Shown here: positions 34,899 through 43,175 of the stretch, piece by piece | Layout: each line of letters starts with the position of its first letter | Position numbering within the stretch: position 1 is the stretch's first letter | IMG/VR virus record: IMGVR_UViG_3300020608_000013 | Location: 148,021 to 212,020 of that record | From: a virus | Direction: 5' to 3' (one strand) | Length of the DNA: 64,000 nt | Notes under the pieces: model-generated | Told to the model about the DNA's origin: nothing | Database searches by the model: none | The model's input: only the letters and a program-made list of their open reading frames with translations | Position numbers and translations under genes: made by a program

Positions 34899-35333
34899 TT
34901 AAGTTAAATTGTATCCACTACCGCAAATTACGGCAATGTAAGCTTTTGTACACTCTCTTATCAATTCTTTCTTTATACGAGGGTTCTTAATCGTGTTAAT
35001 TTTCGCTAATGATGATTTAATAACCATAAGTCTAACCTCCATATAATCGTCTTTTAACTCCCCCTCAGTGAGAGGGTTTTCTAATTTACTATAAAACGAA
35101 CAATCCTCCATTAAACGATTGTAGATGTTTTGGTATAGGAGACCCCTCATTTGCCCCTCTAGTACCTCTTTTTCTTTACGTAATGTTGTTCTTAAAAGAG
35201 CATCGTCGACGCTATCCTCATCTACCACATTCCATCGTTTTTTCAACTTAGACAAGTTTACATCACTCAGCTCTAGCTCGCGCTCTAGAAGCAATTGGGT
35301 AGGCATATCACCTAAGAATTTTAAGTGGTTCAT
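34899..35333 (-). CDS. Hypothetical helical protein, 144 aa
   Basis: Not recognised. All-alpha, charged, probably coiled-coil in residues 15-70. Starts five bases after the macrodomain gene with AGGA. Lies between a macrodomain gene and small genes in one unit. Confidence 0.65.
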   Translation of the reverse strand: MNHLKFLGDMPTQLLLERELELSDVNLSKLKKRWNVVDEDSVDDALLRTTLRKEKEVLEGQMRGLLYQNIYNRLMEDCSFYSKLENPLTEGELKDDYMEVRLMVIKSSLAKINTIKNPRIKKELIRECTKAYIAVICGSGYNLT

Positions 35334-35338
35334 ATTAT

Positions 35339-35788
35339 CTATCCTATATCATATATTACGAAATGGGTGTCTGTCCCCATGTATTTTTCAATCATCGACG
35401 GGTATACGTCAGACCTTTCCAGTTTACCTAAACCACAACCTAATGGTGGTAACGCGACTGAATGTAGATTCATGTCTACACTACATTGATATATTACATC
35501 TATCGCGGCTTTCACATACTCTTTCGTAGACTCATCTTTCCAATGTTTTTTAGTCGGTACGTTTAGTATGTAGTATGGCGCATAAGCGCCGTTAATTGAG
35601 TGGATCAACGCGCTCCCTATACGAAGACGACCTTCGCTACAAGCCTCTTTATAAAGAGTGTAGTTTTCAGGGTAATGGTTCTTAAACGCCAGTGCGAGAC
35701 CTGCGCCTGAAACACCGACAGTGTTAACAGGGTTGATAATCGCCATCTCTGTGGCGTTAAAGATATTCCCACGCTTAAAGGTTATCAT
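35339..35788 (-). CDS. Macrodomain protein, DarG/TARG1-type
   Basis: 149 aa, a complete single macrodomain. Seen: GNIFNA at 7-12; NPVNTVGVSGAGLALAFK at 19-36, ligand loop and catalytic Asn region; NVPTKKHWKDES at 76-87, with Lys80/81 in the place of the catalytic lysine of the DarG/TARG1 class; and LPPLGCGLGKLE at 113-124. This class removes ADP-ribose from DNA bases or from proteins. In toxin-antitoxin DarTG it reverses DNA ADP-ribosylation by DarT, an anti-phage effector. A phage copy could protect phage DNA. Coupled (ATGA) to the 268-aa gene upstream. Confidence 0.88.
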   Translation of the reverse strand: MITFKRGNIFNATEMAIINPVNTVGVSGAGLALAFKNHYPENYTLYKEACSEGRLRIGSALIHSINGAYAPYYILNVPTKKHWKDESTKEYVKAAIDVIYQCSVDMNLHSVALPPLGCGLGKLERSDVYPSMIEKYMGTDTHFVIYDIG

Positions 35789-36591
35789 ACACTCCCCAGA
35801 CCCTTTAACTTTTTACGTAAGATGCGCTCTCTTACAAAACTATATGGTGCTGTATAGAAAAATTTAAGTTTAGGCACTAGTCTTTCCTCTTTTAAATGAG
35901 CAACTAGGCTCTCTACAAGCACTTTTAAAAGTTTAGGGTTCGTTGTTTGGTACATAATAAGAGACATTTGTACACTCCCTTTATCAAGTGTACTTATTAC
36001 GTCTTTTATTTCGGTATAAAAATGTAAAGACCCCCACGTAATATTTTTCTCCTTACACACCATGTAAAGTCTCAATGCGAACAGAACGTAAGTAGTACGT
36101 GACTTAACCCCAAACTTACCATCAATGACTAACCTTGCTAGACTAACCGTATTCTCTTCCGTCATTGAGTTATCATGGCTCAATTCTGGTAAAGGGTGTG
36201 CGGCGGTAACTATTCGCCATTTTAGTAGCCCGTCTAACCATAACTCTCTCACAAGCGTTAATGGGTGTGTATAAGGTAGATATGTAAACCCTAACAATTC
36301 TCTTGCTGTAAAAAAAACATGTGCGCCTGCAATGATGTACTTGTGGTCCATTTCAACATAACGCTGTAACCGCTCTTTAACAACCTTATCTTTAACGTGA
36401 TCAATCTCTCGCACTATTATATCTCTTATACGGTCCTCATTTACAGGGACAGTCTCCTTCTCTGTCATATTACTTAACTTTAAGTAAAATATTGTTAATT
36501 CATTACGGGCGCTCGTCCCATGCTGGTAGAATAATGTAGTGGACACCCAGTCCACTAAGTCTACTAATATTTTCTTATCTAGCTTACTCAT
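35785..36591 (-). CDS. Helical-family protein, 268 aa
   Basis: All-alpha with a basic C-terminus (VRERILRKKLKG). Contains ELSHDNSMTEENTVSLARLV (about 130), a loose motif instance. The stop overlaps the macrodomain ATG. Function unknown. Confidence 0.65.
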   Translation of the reverse strand: MSKLDKKILVDLVDWVSTTLFYQHGTSARNELTIFYLKLSNMTEKETVPVNEDRIRDIIVREIDHVKDKVVKERLQRYVEMDHKYIIAGAHVFFTARELLGFTYLPYTHPLTLVRELWLDGLLKWRIVTAAHPLPELSHDNSMTEENTVSLARLVIDGKFGVKSRTTYVLFALRLYMVCKEKNITWGSLHFYTEIKDVISTLDKGSVQMSLIMYQTTNPKLLKVLVESLVAHLKEERLVPKLKFFYTAPYSFVRERILRKKLKGLGSV

Positions 36592-36613
36592 TTTAAAATA
36601 CCTTTTAGTATGA

Positions 36614-36639
36614 GACCATGTTCATATATGAACATGGTC
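36614..36639 (-). terminator. 26-base perfect palindrome
   Basis: 13-bp inverted repeat 18 bases after the stop at 36657 and before the next start at 36591. Probably terminates the single gene to its right. Confidence 0.6.
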
Positions 36640-36656
36640 GTGATTAAGCGCTTGTT

Positions 36657-37064
36657 TTAGAATTTAACCCCGTTAAATTCTCCATATAAAGCGAAGAAAG
36701 TAATATGTACTAGCATCTCTTTGATGCGAGATTTATACGCCTTTAGGAAATAGCGAATATCACTTCTTCTATTACGGACTGCATAGGCCTGCATATAAAT
36801 ACGACCCAATTCAACCATCGTGATCTGATCTTTCTTACACAAGATCAAAATCCTCGTGCGCTCGCAAGGGAGCGAGTTTAACTTCTCTAATAGTTCGACG
36901 GCATCGTACGCCTCCCCCGTCACACTACATTCGTAATCTAGTACGAAAGCATGATTAAAAAAACCTGACAGGGTTTTCCGCGCTTCCACTCCTTTATTCC
37001 CATTTAGGATGTTTTTGAATTGAAGGAAGGTGTCATATTTTAATTGTTCACGACGTGTTGTCAT
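36657..37064 (-). CDS. Hypothetical protein, 135 aa
   Basis: Not recognised. Basic, helical, with an aromatic C-terminus (ITFFALYGEFNG). AAGAGG before ATG. Single-gene unit between promoter copy 6 and a palindrome. Confidence 0.65.
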   Translation of the reverse strand: MTTRREQLKYDTFLQFKNILNGNKGVEARKTLSGFFNHAFVLDYECSVTGEAYDAVELLEKLNSLPCERTRILILCKKDQITMVELGRIYMQAYAVRNRRSDIRYFLKAYKSRIKEMLVHITFFALYGEFNGVKF

Positions 37065-37087
37065 CTTAATAACCTCTTATAAATTTA

Positions 37088-37118
37088 AAGTATGGTATTA
37101 TCCCTTAATACCATACTT
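37088..37118 (-). promoter_or_regulatory. Leader stem-loop behind promoter copy 6
   Basis: 13-bp stem with a 5-base loop, beginning at the end of the promoter core, thus at or next to the RNA 5' end. Confidence 0.6.
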
Positions 37119-37126
37119 ATAATATA
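37118..37126 (-). promoter_or_regulatory. Phage promoter motif, copy 6
   Basis: AACATATATTATAAGTATG, 54 bases before ATG 37064. Confidence 0.7.
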
Positions 37127-37177
37127 TGTTTATAATTAGCTATATTAACCCTTTTAAAAAAAAATATGATGCATTAG

Positions 37178-37211
37178 TTAGTATAAAGGTGGAAAACCAC
37201 CTTTATACTAA
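37178..37211 (-). terminator. Strong terminator hairpin
   Basis: Perfect 15-bp stem with an AAAA loop, eight bases after the stop at 37220. A leftward T-run (A9 on + near 37156-37164) follows. Confidence 0.8.
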
Positions 37212-37219
37212 TAGATATT

Positions 37220-37906
37220 TTACATAATATCTAGAACAGAGCCTTTAAAGAGTTCGGTGTTTAACACCTCACCTCCACTAACGTGGAGGTAGCCCAACTT
37301 GTCTAACGGTAGGTCTTTTAAATCGACTTTAAACCCCATTCCTGTAACAGAAAGAAAGTCTAAATGTTTATACCCTTTCAATAAACTGAAGTCTGGTTGA
37401 CTATCGACAGTCAGCATTATATTCAGCGCATCGTCTCTTAACCTGAAGATATTGTTGACAACATTACTACTAACGACCTCGATAGGCGCAATAAGTCCAC
37501 ATGACACCCCTCTAAAAGCTTCATCTGGGATGATAGTAGAGCCTTTTATAATCTCTCCAATTTCACGACGCACACGTACCTCAATACCAGCATCAATGCA
37601 AGCTAGTAAAGGTGCTACGTGTTTCTTGGCAGTACTACCTTCATAGTACACCGTCTTTAAGCCTTTAATGGCTGACAAGTCTTGCGTCTTAATACTACAA
37701 TTCTCAATAACAATACAATTTACGCTACCTGTGATTAGTACATCGTACACGAACCCGTCACCTGTGAATACAAGTGTATCAAGGTCTTGTTTAATAGCAA
37801 TTGGGTTTCTAATGGTGGCATTATTAAAAAATAATACATTTACTTTTACAGAAGAAACCATATTCTGACCAACGACTATTTCTTCAAAATATTTCACATT
37901 TTCCAT
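37220..37906 (-). CDS. LRR-like family protein, 228 aa
   Basis: First gene at the left end of the main array. Repeating units such as LDTLVFTGDGFVYD, NCIVIENCSIKTQD, LKTVYYEGS, then HLDFLSVTGMGFKVDLKDLP and KLGYLHVSGGEVLN. Shows the G-I-E-V strand (about 108) that ends the first half in family members. No signal peptide. AAGG before ATG. Confidence 0.65.
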   Translation of the reverse strand: MENVKYFEEIVVGQNMVSSVKVNVLFFNNATIRNPIAIKQDLDTLVFTGDGFVYDVLITGSVNCIVIENCSIKTQDLSAIKGLKTVYYEGSTAKKHVAPLLACIDAGIEVRVRREIGEIIKGSTIIPDEAFRGVSCGLIAPIEVVSSNVVNNIFRLRDDALNIMLTVDSQPDFSLLKGYKHLDFLSVTGMGFKVDLKDLPLDKLGYLHVSGGEVLNTELFKGSVLDIM

Positions 37907-37930
37907 TTCTATTACCTTATATTAAAATTA

Positions 37931-37962
37931 ATAGAAAGGTGGATAACTGACCACCTTTCTAT
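37931..37962 (-). terminator. Terminator hairpin
   Basis: 12-bp stem with an 8-base loop behind the stop at 37985. Its stem sequence (AGAAAGGTGG) resembles that of the hairpin at 37178 (TAAAGGTGG), suggesting copies of one element. Confidence 0.7.
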
Positions 37963-37984
37963 ACTAAACAATTAGACTATACCA

Positions 37985-38509
37985 CTACTTACCTTTTTTA
38001 GCCTTGGTCTTTTTACCCACCGATTGTTTGTGCAATCGTGTTGGAATAAAAGCACCCACTGACTTAAAAGTGTACGTCACTTTATTATGTGTTCTAGGGA
38101 GGTCGAGGTTTGACATAAGGCAATGTTGTATTACTGCTTTTCTAGCTTTAACTAACAATGGCTTCTTCGCTATTGAATGCATGGCGGCTATGTTATCAAC
38201 CTTGATCTCTCTATTAAAGACACCATAGTGTTTCAACTGGTAGTGTCTCCCCTCTACAAACTCCCACCCGAAAAAGGACGTAGTCTTGATATACTCGAAG
38301 AGTTGCTTACTCGTGGCGAATACGGGGACTGAACTCACTGATTTTGCACGTTTGTTCAATTTTTTCACAGACCCTTTCGAGGTCAAGTCTGTCAGTGGTG
38401 ATGGTACATACGTGTCCGCTGGCTTCCATTCAAGCCCTACATCTGCCGAGGTATTTAAAGCAGTTACGATAGTTGCAGTGGCTAAGGTATATAGTATTAC
38501 GTTTTTCAT
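37985..38509 (-). CDS. Exported protein with basic tail, 174 aa
   Basis: Signal peptide: Lys2, hydrophobic 4-18, likely cleavage after Ala22 (TSA-DV). Mature part is alpha/beta with a lysine-rich C-terminus (GKKTKAKKGK). Distant paralogue of the exported protein at 46768: shared plan YIKTTSFFGWEF / LLKATPYCGFET and a K-R-rich end. It would act in the periplasm or at the envelope. Function unknown. AAGGGA ribosome site; flanked by hairpins. Confidence 0.7.
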   Translation of the reverse strand: MKNVILYTLATATIVTALNTSADVGLEWKPADTYVPSPLTDLTSKGSVKKLNKRAKSVSSVPVFATSKQLFEYIKTTSFFGWEFVEGRHYQLKHYGVFNREIKVDNIAAMHSIAKKPLLVKARKAVIQHCLMSNLDLPRTHNKVTYTFKSVGAFIPTRLHKQSVGKKTKAKKGK

Positions 38510-38537
38510 AAAGTTCCCTTTTAAAAGTTTAGTTTAG

Positions 38538-38566
38538 TGTAATGGGTGTGTATTTCACCCATTACA
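38538..38566 (-). terminator. Hairpin
   Basis: 11-bp stem with a 7-base loop, 40 bases behind the stop at 38607. Confidence 0.6.
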
Positions 38567-38606
38567 AATAGACTCATCTTGCAGTAGATGGTCGTCATGA
38601 TACGCA

Positions 38607-39323
38607 CTATCTTGATCGCATAGTACGCACTTTCGTCATCCCAATATGGTTGATGGCGTTTTCAATACCCGTGGGTAGGTTGACAAGAATAATCTCGTCG
38701 ATTTCTAACGGCTCAATTACATCTAGGAGCGTGGTATGTGAGCCACGCCAATCCTTTATGATTAGACGTTTAAGGGTGGGGAAGTCTTCTAGGTTTAATT
38801 CTAATGAACTTCTTCGGCGTAGTTCTAGTGATAATATACATGCGCGGTCGTCACCTAAATTGTCTAATGGTGCGTTACCACTCATGCGCTCGAAAAAACA
38901 ACAGGGTTCTTCTTCATAAACAACCACACCTTTCACCTTTAGTCTTTTCAGTACTTCCTTATCGTTACATGATAAGGGTTCTTCAAGCCTGTAGTAAGAG
39001 ACTGTCTTCAACGGCAATTCTTCTAGGGAATCGAAATTGTATAGAATACAACCTTCAAAATGGAGGTGTTGTACCTTAGTACCCCATAACCGTCTCAACT
39101 CGACTTCCACGCCTTTAAACTCAAGGTGTGTTACACCTCTCAAATCTACGCCATTCAAGTCGTGGGGTAGGTCTAGAATACGATGGGCAGGATGCGTACC
39201 CATGTCAACCGTAGTCCCATAATATGTATATCCTTCACCATAAGATGTTATTTGAGTCACGCTATCGCCTGTTGCGATAGGTGAGTTTTTTAAATTGCCG
39301 TTTATGTTAATCACATTTGCCAT
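38607..39323 (-). CDS. LRR-like family protein, 238 aa
   Basis: Beta-rich N-terminus (1-35), then repeat units LRGVTHLEFKGVEVELRRLW and VQHLHFEGCILYNFDSLEEL, the mid-protein end strand LKVKGVVVYEE (about 126), and a second half with FPTLKRLIIKDWRGS. Acidic-basic balanced, cytosolic. Three bases from the next gene upstream; GAGGA. Confidence 0.65.
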   Translation of the reverse strand: MANVININGNLKNSPIATGDSVTQITSYGEGYTYYGTTVDMGTHPAHRILDLPHDLNGVDLRGVTHLEFKGVEVELRRLWGTKVQHLHFEGCILYNFDSLEELPLKTVSYYRLEEPLSCNDKEVLKRLKVKGVVVYEEEPCCFFERMSGNAPLDNLGDDRACILSLELRRRSSLELNLEDFPTLKRLIIKDWRGSHTTLLDVIEPLEIDEIILVNLPTGIENAINHIGMTKVRTMRSR

Positions 39324-39326
39324 TTT

Positions 39327-40061
39327 TTAGTCCTCAATCACTTCTAAGACCACACCTTTACTAGCAAGACGTTTAATCTCTGTTGGTAATGGTACACTTT
39401 GACCTTTAAGTGTAAGATGTCTCAACGTTGTTAGGTTATGTAATAATTCAGGGTGTGGTATATTCCCTTGAATTGTTAAGTGAAATACCTTTGTCTTGGC
39501 GATTTCGTTAATCAAGAAAGGCCAGCCTCCTTCGTAATCGTTGATTACGACCTCTTCCAGGTTTTTATGACGTAGTAAAATCGACCGAACGCCAATGCCA
39601 GGACCTTTCTTTATAATAAACTTCGTTACAAAGCGATCCTCATCATCGCCTAAACCTGTCTTGGGTGAGAAGAACTCTACCCACACACCTCTCTCACGTA
39701 ACGTTGGGATTACGTCATCAATGCGACCGTCAAAGACGACCGAATTAGAGACAATGCCAACAAACCCTAATTTCTTTAGATCGCAAAGTTTGTCAATACT
39801 ACGGATCGTTGCGTTCTCTAGCAGTAATTCAGCTACACTACTATCGTTACATAAGTGACGTAAGTCAAAAGTGTCGTTTCGCAAATGTAATGATCGTACA
39901 TATCGGTCATTTACTTTTTTGAGCACGCTATCATTACCGATAGTGGTTGCTTTACTCAGTAGCTCAACTCTGTCAAGCTTGTTGTTTAAAACTGGGTTTA
40001 ATACCTCCTGTATCTGTACTTTATTATAAAGTTCAACGTTATTGGAATCGATAGTTAACAT
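39327..40061 (-). CDS. LRR-like family protein, 244 aa
   Basis: Units include VRSLHLRNDTFDLRHLCNDS, VAELLLENATIRSIDKLCDL, the mid end strand LRERGVWVEFFSPK (about 125), LEEVVINDYEG and LRHLTLKGQSVPLPTE, then LASKGVVLEV at the very end. One of the clearest repeat patterns. GAGG site; promoter copy 7 is 63 bases upstream. Confidence 0.7.
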   Translation of the reverse strand: MLTIDSNNVELYNKVQIQEVLNPVLNNKLDRVELLSKATTIGNDSVLKKVNDRYVRSLHLRNDTFDLRHLCNDSSVAELLLENATIRSIDKLCDLKKLGFVGIVSNSVVFDGRIDDVIPTLRERGVWVEFFSPKTGLGDDEDRFVTKFIIKKGPGIGVRSILLRHKNLEEVVINDYEGGWPFLINEIAKTKVFHLTIQGNIPHPELLHNLTTLRHLTLKGQSVPLPTEIKRLASKGVVLEVIED

Positions 40062-40123
40062 TGTAGTTGCCTCATATAGTGAGTTAAAATAGATTATTAG
40101 TGACTAGTTTTTCTAGTCACTAA

Positions 40124-40132
40124 TATAATATA
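40124..40132 (-). promoter_or_regulatory. Phage promoter motif with leader stem-loop, copy 7
   Basis: ACAGGTGTATATTATATTAGTG, followed directly by a perfect 12-bp stem (40096-40107 with 40113-40124), which places a GTGACTAG-type hairpin at the RNA 5' end. The same GTGACTAG hairpin sequence recurs at copies 11 and 13. Confidence 0.75.
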
Positions 40133-40157
40133 CACCTGTAAAAAACTACATTACCAG

Positions 40158-41078
40158 TCATGTAGCAGCTACTTCTACGTCTATTTCGCGCTTTCGTAAC
40201 TTCTTCACCGCAGCGCTATTCTTACTATAAGCATCCTTATCTAGTACTAAGGTGTTCAGTCTAGGGAGCTGTGCCAACACATCTAGCTTAAAGTGACGGG
40301 TACGAATGACCTCTAGTCGCCTCAAAGTGGCGGGTAACTTAATACAGTAGACACTTTTAGCAGAATCGATTACTGCTAAATTTTCTAGATTAGTAAAGCG
40401 TTCAAATTTAAGTGGTGTGTCCGTACAGGACACATCTTTAACAGTGAGGTTAATAATATCTTTCTCATGTCGGTACAACCCACTTATGTAGGCACGGCGC
40501 AACGCCTCTAGTATCTCTACGCTAGGTTTATGTTTACCTTTAGTAGAAGGGGCGTATGTATTATACACTTTAGATACGCGATGTTGTCGCCCAGTAGGGG
40601 TGATCACACACGTACCGTCTTGATAGATAGTGTTATAGTTTACACTAAGTGCAGACTTATAGTCGTGCATATAATACTTTGCAATACGATGGTTGCGAGG
40701 TACTGTTTGTTCAAAAGACGCGTCTTCGTAAACCTCAACGCCATTGCTCTCAAGCTCTTTTAAATCATTGGGGTTAATAACACACTTTGTAAAATAAACA
40801 CGCTTTAACCTTTTAAACCGTTTAAGTAAATTACAACTCGGCTCTAATTTAATGTTATTAAAATGGATTACATTAATACCTAACCCTTGAATAGGAAGAC
40901 TATTTAATGATAAAAAGGGGTTAGTGTTTACCCCATTACACTTAACCACACAACCCTCGATGACGAGCCGATTATACCCTTTTAAATTAATATTTTTTAA
41001 AGTAGGTATACATGTAGTTAAGTTTACTTTCTTTATAAGCTTTGATTCTCGATGTGTTAACGAAATTGCTTTTTCCAT
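40158..41078 (-). CDS. LRR-like family protein, 306 aa
   Basis: The open frame extends to 41135, but those 19 extra codons run through the upstream gene's terminator. ATG 41078 (MEKAISLTHRESK) is the sensible start though its ribosome site is weak. Repeat units: LKNINLKGYNRLVIEGCVVK, VIHFNNIKLEPS, LKRVYFTKCVINPNDLKEL, then ESNGVEVYEDA, then LENLAVIDS and TLRRLEVIRTRHF. Basic middle (AKYYMHDYKS to RVSKVYN). Confidence 0.65.
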   Translation of the reverse strand: MEKAISLTHRESKLIKKVNLTTCIPTLKNINLKGYNRLVIEGCVVKCNGVNTNPFLSLNSLPIQGLGINVIHFNNIKLEPSCNLLKRFKRLKRVYFTKCVINPNDLKELESNGVEVYEDASFEQTVPRNHRIAKYYMHDYKSALSVNYNTIYQDGTCVITPTGRQHRVSKVYNTYAPSTKGKHKPSVEILEALRRAYISGLYRHEKDIINLTVKDVSCTDTPLKFERFTNLENLAVIDSAKSVYCIKLPATLRRLEVIRTRHFKLDVLAQLPRLNTLVLDKDAYSKNSAAVKKLRKREIDVEVAAT

Positions 41079-41113
41079 AATTCTAACTTTATTTTTAATA
41101 AAAAAAAATATTA

Positions 41114-41143
41114 AGTAGCTGAGACGACTAAACATCCCAGCTA
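41114..41143 (-). terminator. Terminator hairpin
   Basis: 7-bp outer stem with further inner pairs, followed leftward by ATTTTTTTT. It ends the gene at 41156. Confidence 0.7.
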
Positions 41144-41155
41144 CATTTTTAAGCC

Positions 41156-41968
41156 CTATAGTGCGGTGTTATTCACCACCTCTACATCTTGCGGAAATCT
41201 TACTTTAGGGGGTTTTACAACACTATTCTCTATCTCAATATACTTTAAAGAGCTGGGTGCATCATTGAGATCGACAACGATATTATTGTCTGTCAATGTC
41301 AGAGAGGTTAAGTTTTTAAACACAGATAAGTTAAAAGGTGTGTTCCATCCTTTAACCCCCGCGATTGTTAAAGCTTTAACTAAATGGCCGACTTCCTCAA
41401 ACCCATCGTTAAAACAAAGACCTGTCATCTCATTAACGTGTTCAACCGCTTCTAAGAGAGGAATATCCTTCCCTTCTATAATAGCGGTATCAAGAGTAGT
41501 ACCGTACAGGCATAGCACTCCATTAGTATGGAGTGTATGGATGTGTTCGGATATACAACTGGCGAAGCGAATATTAAATCTCCCATTTACATCTAAGTAG
41601 TGTTGGTGTAAGTCTCTCATCATACGTTCATGATGAATATTAACCTCACATCCCCTTACGAAGGCTTCGATGACTACAGTAGGGAACATTACCCCACTAA
41701 CCACTAGTGTTTTAAGGGAGGTTAGACCCTTCAACCATAATCGAACTTCCTCATATATTAAATGTTGCTCATGTAAATACACGGTCTCAATAGAGTCACA
41801 TTTAATCATTCGGAATATGTGTCCGAAATTCAACTCCATCGGGACGACGATGGCAACCGTTTTAATACCCGTGAGATCAATATCCCCAGGTTCTTTTGGA
41901 AGTTGTGTAATAGTGATGGCGGTAGTGTCGTTCTCTTTTTTAAATATCGGTGTGCGTAGTATGAACAT
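41156..41968 (-). CDS. LRR-like protein with CLNxGYE module, 270 aa
   Basis: Sister of the gene at 42056 (shared TPIFKxEN start; GWNTPFNLSVFKNLTSLTLT against CWNTPFSLRPFVNLTSLTLI), so a recent tandem duplicate. CFNDGFE signature at 185-191, preceded by LHTNGVLCLYG (about 146), then the final repeats SLKYIEIENSVVK. AAGGA ribosome site. Confidence 0.7.
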   Translation of the reverse strand: MFILRTPIFKKENDTTAITITQLPKEPGDIDLTGIKTVAIVVPMELNFGHIFRMIKCDSIETVYLHEQHLIYEEVRLWLKGLTSLKTLVVSGVMFPTVVIEAFVRGCEVNIHHERMMRDLHQHYLDVNGRFNIRFASCISEHIHTLHTNGVLCLYGTTLDTAIIEGKDIPLLEAVEHVNEMTGLCFNDGFEEVGHLVKALTIAGVKGWNTPFNLSVFKNLTSLTLTDNNIVVDLNDAPSSLKYIEIENSVVKPPKVRFPQDVEVVNNTAL

Positions 41969-42000
41969 AACTAATCCTTAAAATAATTTAATTAAAATGG

Positions 42001-42032
42001 TACAAGTTAGTGTCATAAGATACTAACTTGTA
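42001..42032 (-). terminator. Terminator hairpin
   Basis: 14-bp stem (one G-T pair) with a 4-base loop behind the stop at 42056. Confidence 0.65.
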
Positions 42033-42055
42033 TTTAAAAGACACTAAACAAGTCT

Positions 42056-42883
42056 CTACCACACAATAGGTGGAATTTCTAAGACGTTATCTAATAGTCC
42101 TTCTCTTGGGTGCGTTATTGGGGAACGCTCTACCTCCAAATATCGTAAGCTAGGCGGTATATCATTAATTTCAATTTCTACTTCGTTGCCTATTAAGGTT
42201 AACGAAGTTAGATTAACGAACGGTCTTAAACTAAACGGTGTATTCCAGCACCGAACCCCCACAATGCTTAACCCTAGTACTAAAGGGGCAATTGCCTCGT
42301 ACTTGTCGTTGAGACACACTCCCTCATTAGCGTAAATGAAATGGTGTAGGTTTGTTAGAGATACTCCACTACTTCTCACGACAGCGGTGTCGTTTGTGAC
42401 CCCGCTTAACTCAAACGTACCTGTACGGTAGATTGCAGTCAGATCGTTGCTAACACAACTACCGAATAATGCATCTACACCCACCCCATCTTTTGGGTGT
42501 TTAACCCGTACGAAATGGTTGTGGTAATCAACCGTTTCTCTCGCATAGTGTACGTCCACTCCTTTACTTGTTAACGCACCCACAATACCCCTTTCTAAGC
42601 TACTATTGTCGTGTAATATGAGGGTTTTAAGCACAGGGAGTTTACCTAACCATGTTGAGAGGTTAGTTCGTGTGTTATACTTGCGTATAGTAATCAACTC
42701 TATAGACTGGCAATCATCAACAGGGAAACTTATCAAGTAGTCTATCGGCTCATCAATGTCAATGAAGACGTTACGCACGCCTTTTAGTTCCACGCTCCCA
42801 GGGTACGCTGGGGGCTTTTTCAGAGCTACTGTTGGGAATTTGTTTTCATTTTTGAATATTGGTGTAAATACGTGATGCATCAT
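42056..42883 (-). CDS. LRR-like protein with CLNxGYE module, 275 aa
   Basis: Sister of 41156. CLNDKYE signature near 190; mid end strand LTSKGVDVHYARE (about 103); YRTGTFELSG (about 150) is the family's 'G-x-hydrophobic' strand before the module. Two ATGs in a row after AGGA; either gives the same product minus one residue. Promoter copy 8 is 89 bases upstream, with a second hairpin (42915-42939) in the leader. Confidence 0.7.
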   Translation of the reverse strand: MMHHVFTPIFKNENKFPTVALKKPPAYPGSVELKGVRNVFIDIDEPIDYLISFPVDDCQSIELITIRKYNTRTNLSTWLGKLPVLKTLILHDNSSLERGIVGALTSKGVDVHYARETVDYHNHFVRVKHPKDGVGVDALFGSCVSNDLTAIYRTGTFELSGVTNDTAVVRSSGVSLTNLHHFIYANEGVCLNDKYEAIAPLVLGLSIVGVRCWNTPFSLRPFVNLTSLTLIGNEVEIEINDIPPSLRYLEVERSPITHPREGLLDNVLEIPPIVW

Positions 42884-42971
42884 AATAATGTCCTATTACT
42901 AGTAATTATGTGGGCGTGGTAGATTACAGCACTACCACGTAATTTAGACTATTGTTCTGAATAGCCACTTT

Positions 42972-42980
42972 TATAATATA
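42972..42980 (-). promoter_or_regulatory. Phage promoter motif, copy 8
   Basis: GTCATATATTATAAAAGTGG, 89 bases before ATG 42883. A short hairpin with one G-U pair (GGCTATT/AATAGTC) follows it at once. Confidence 0.65.
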
Positions 42981-43003
42981 TGACCATCCTATTCTAAAAT
43001 AAA

Positions 43004-43090
43004 CTAGGCGTTAACCAATCTTTTCATAACAGCTAGTCTGTAGAGTAGTATGGGAGCACAGCCTTTATAGTGACCCCGTGGTATATTCAT
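43004..43090 (-). CDS. Possible mini-gene, 28 aa
   Basis: ATG 43090 to TAG 43004, basic and partly hydrophobic (APILLYRLAVMKRLV). AGGAG is thirteen bases upstream, slightly far. It lies between a terminator and a promoter and could be chance or a remnant. Low confidence. Confidence 0.25.
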   Translation of the reverse strand: MNIPRGHYKGCAPILLYRLAVMKRLVNA

Positions 43091-43127
43091 AGAAGACTCA
43101 CTTCTCCTAAAAAAACAATTTAATAAC

Positions 43128-43167
43128 AGTACACGGGCTAGTGACTTTCATCATTAGCCCGTGTACT
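43128..43167 (-). terminator. Strong terminator hairpin
   Basis: 17-bp stem (one G-T pair), GC-rich centre (ACACGGGCTA), with a leftward T7 about twelve bases on. Ends the gene at 43176. Confidence 0.8.
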
Positions 43168-43175
43168 AACACGTT

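Noticed and set aside
41166-41600. Rightward 144-codon frame, and similar ones at 54450 and 35125
   Set aside because: Antisense to genes that belong to clear families; composition is the mirror of the sense protein and no ribosome site precedes them.
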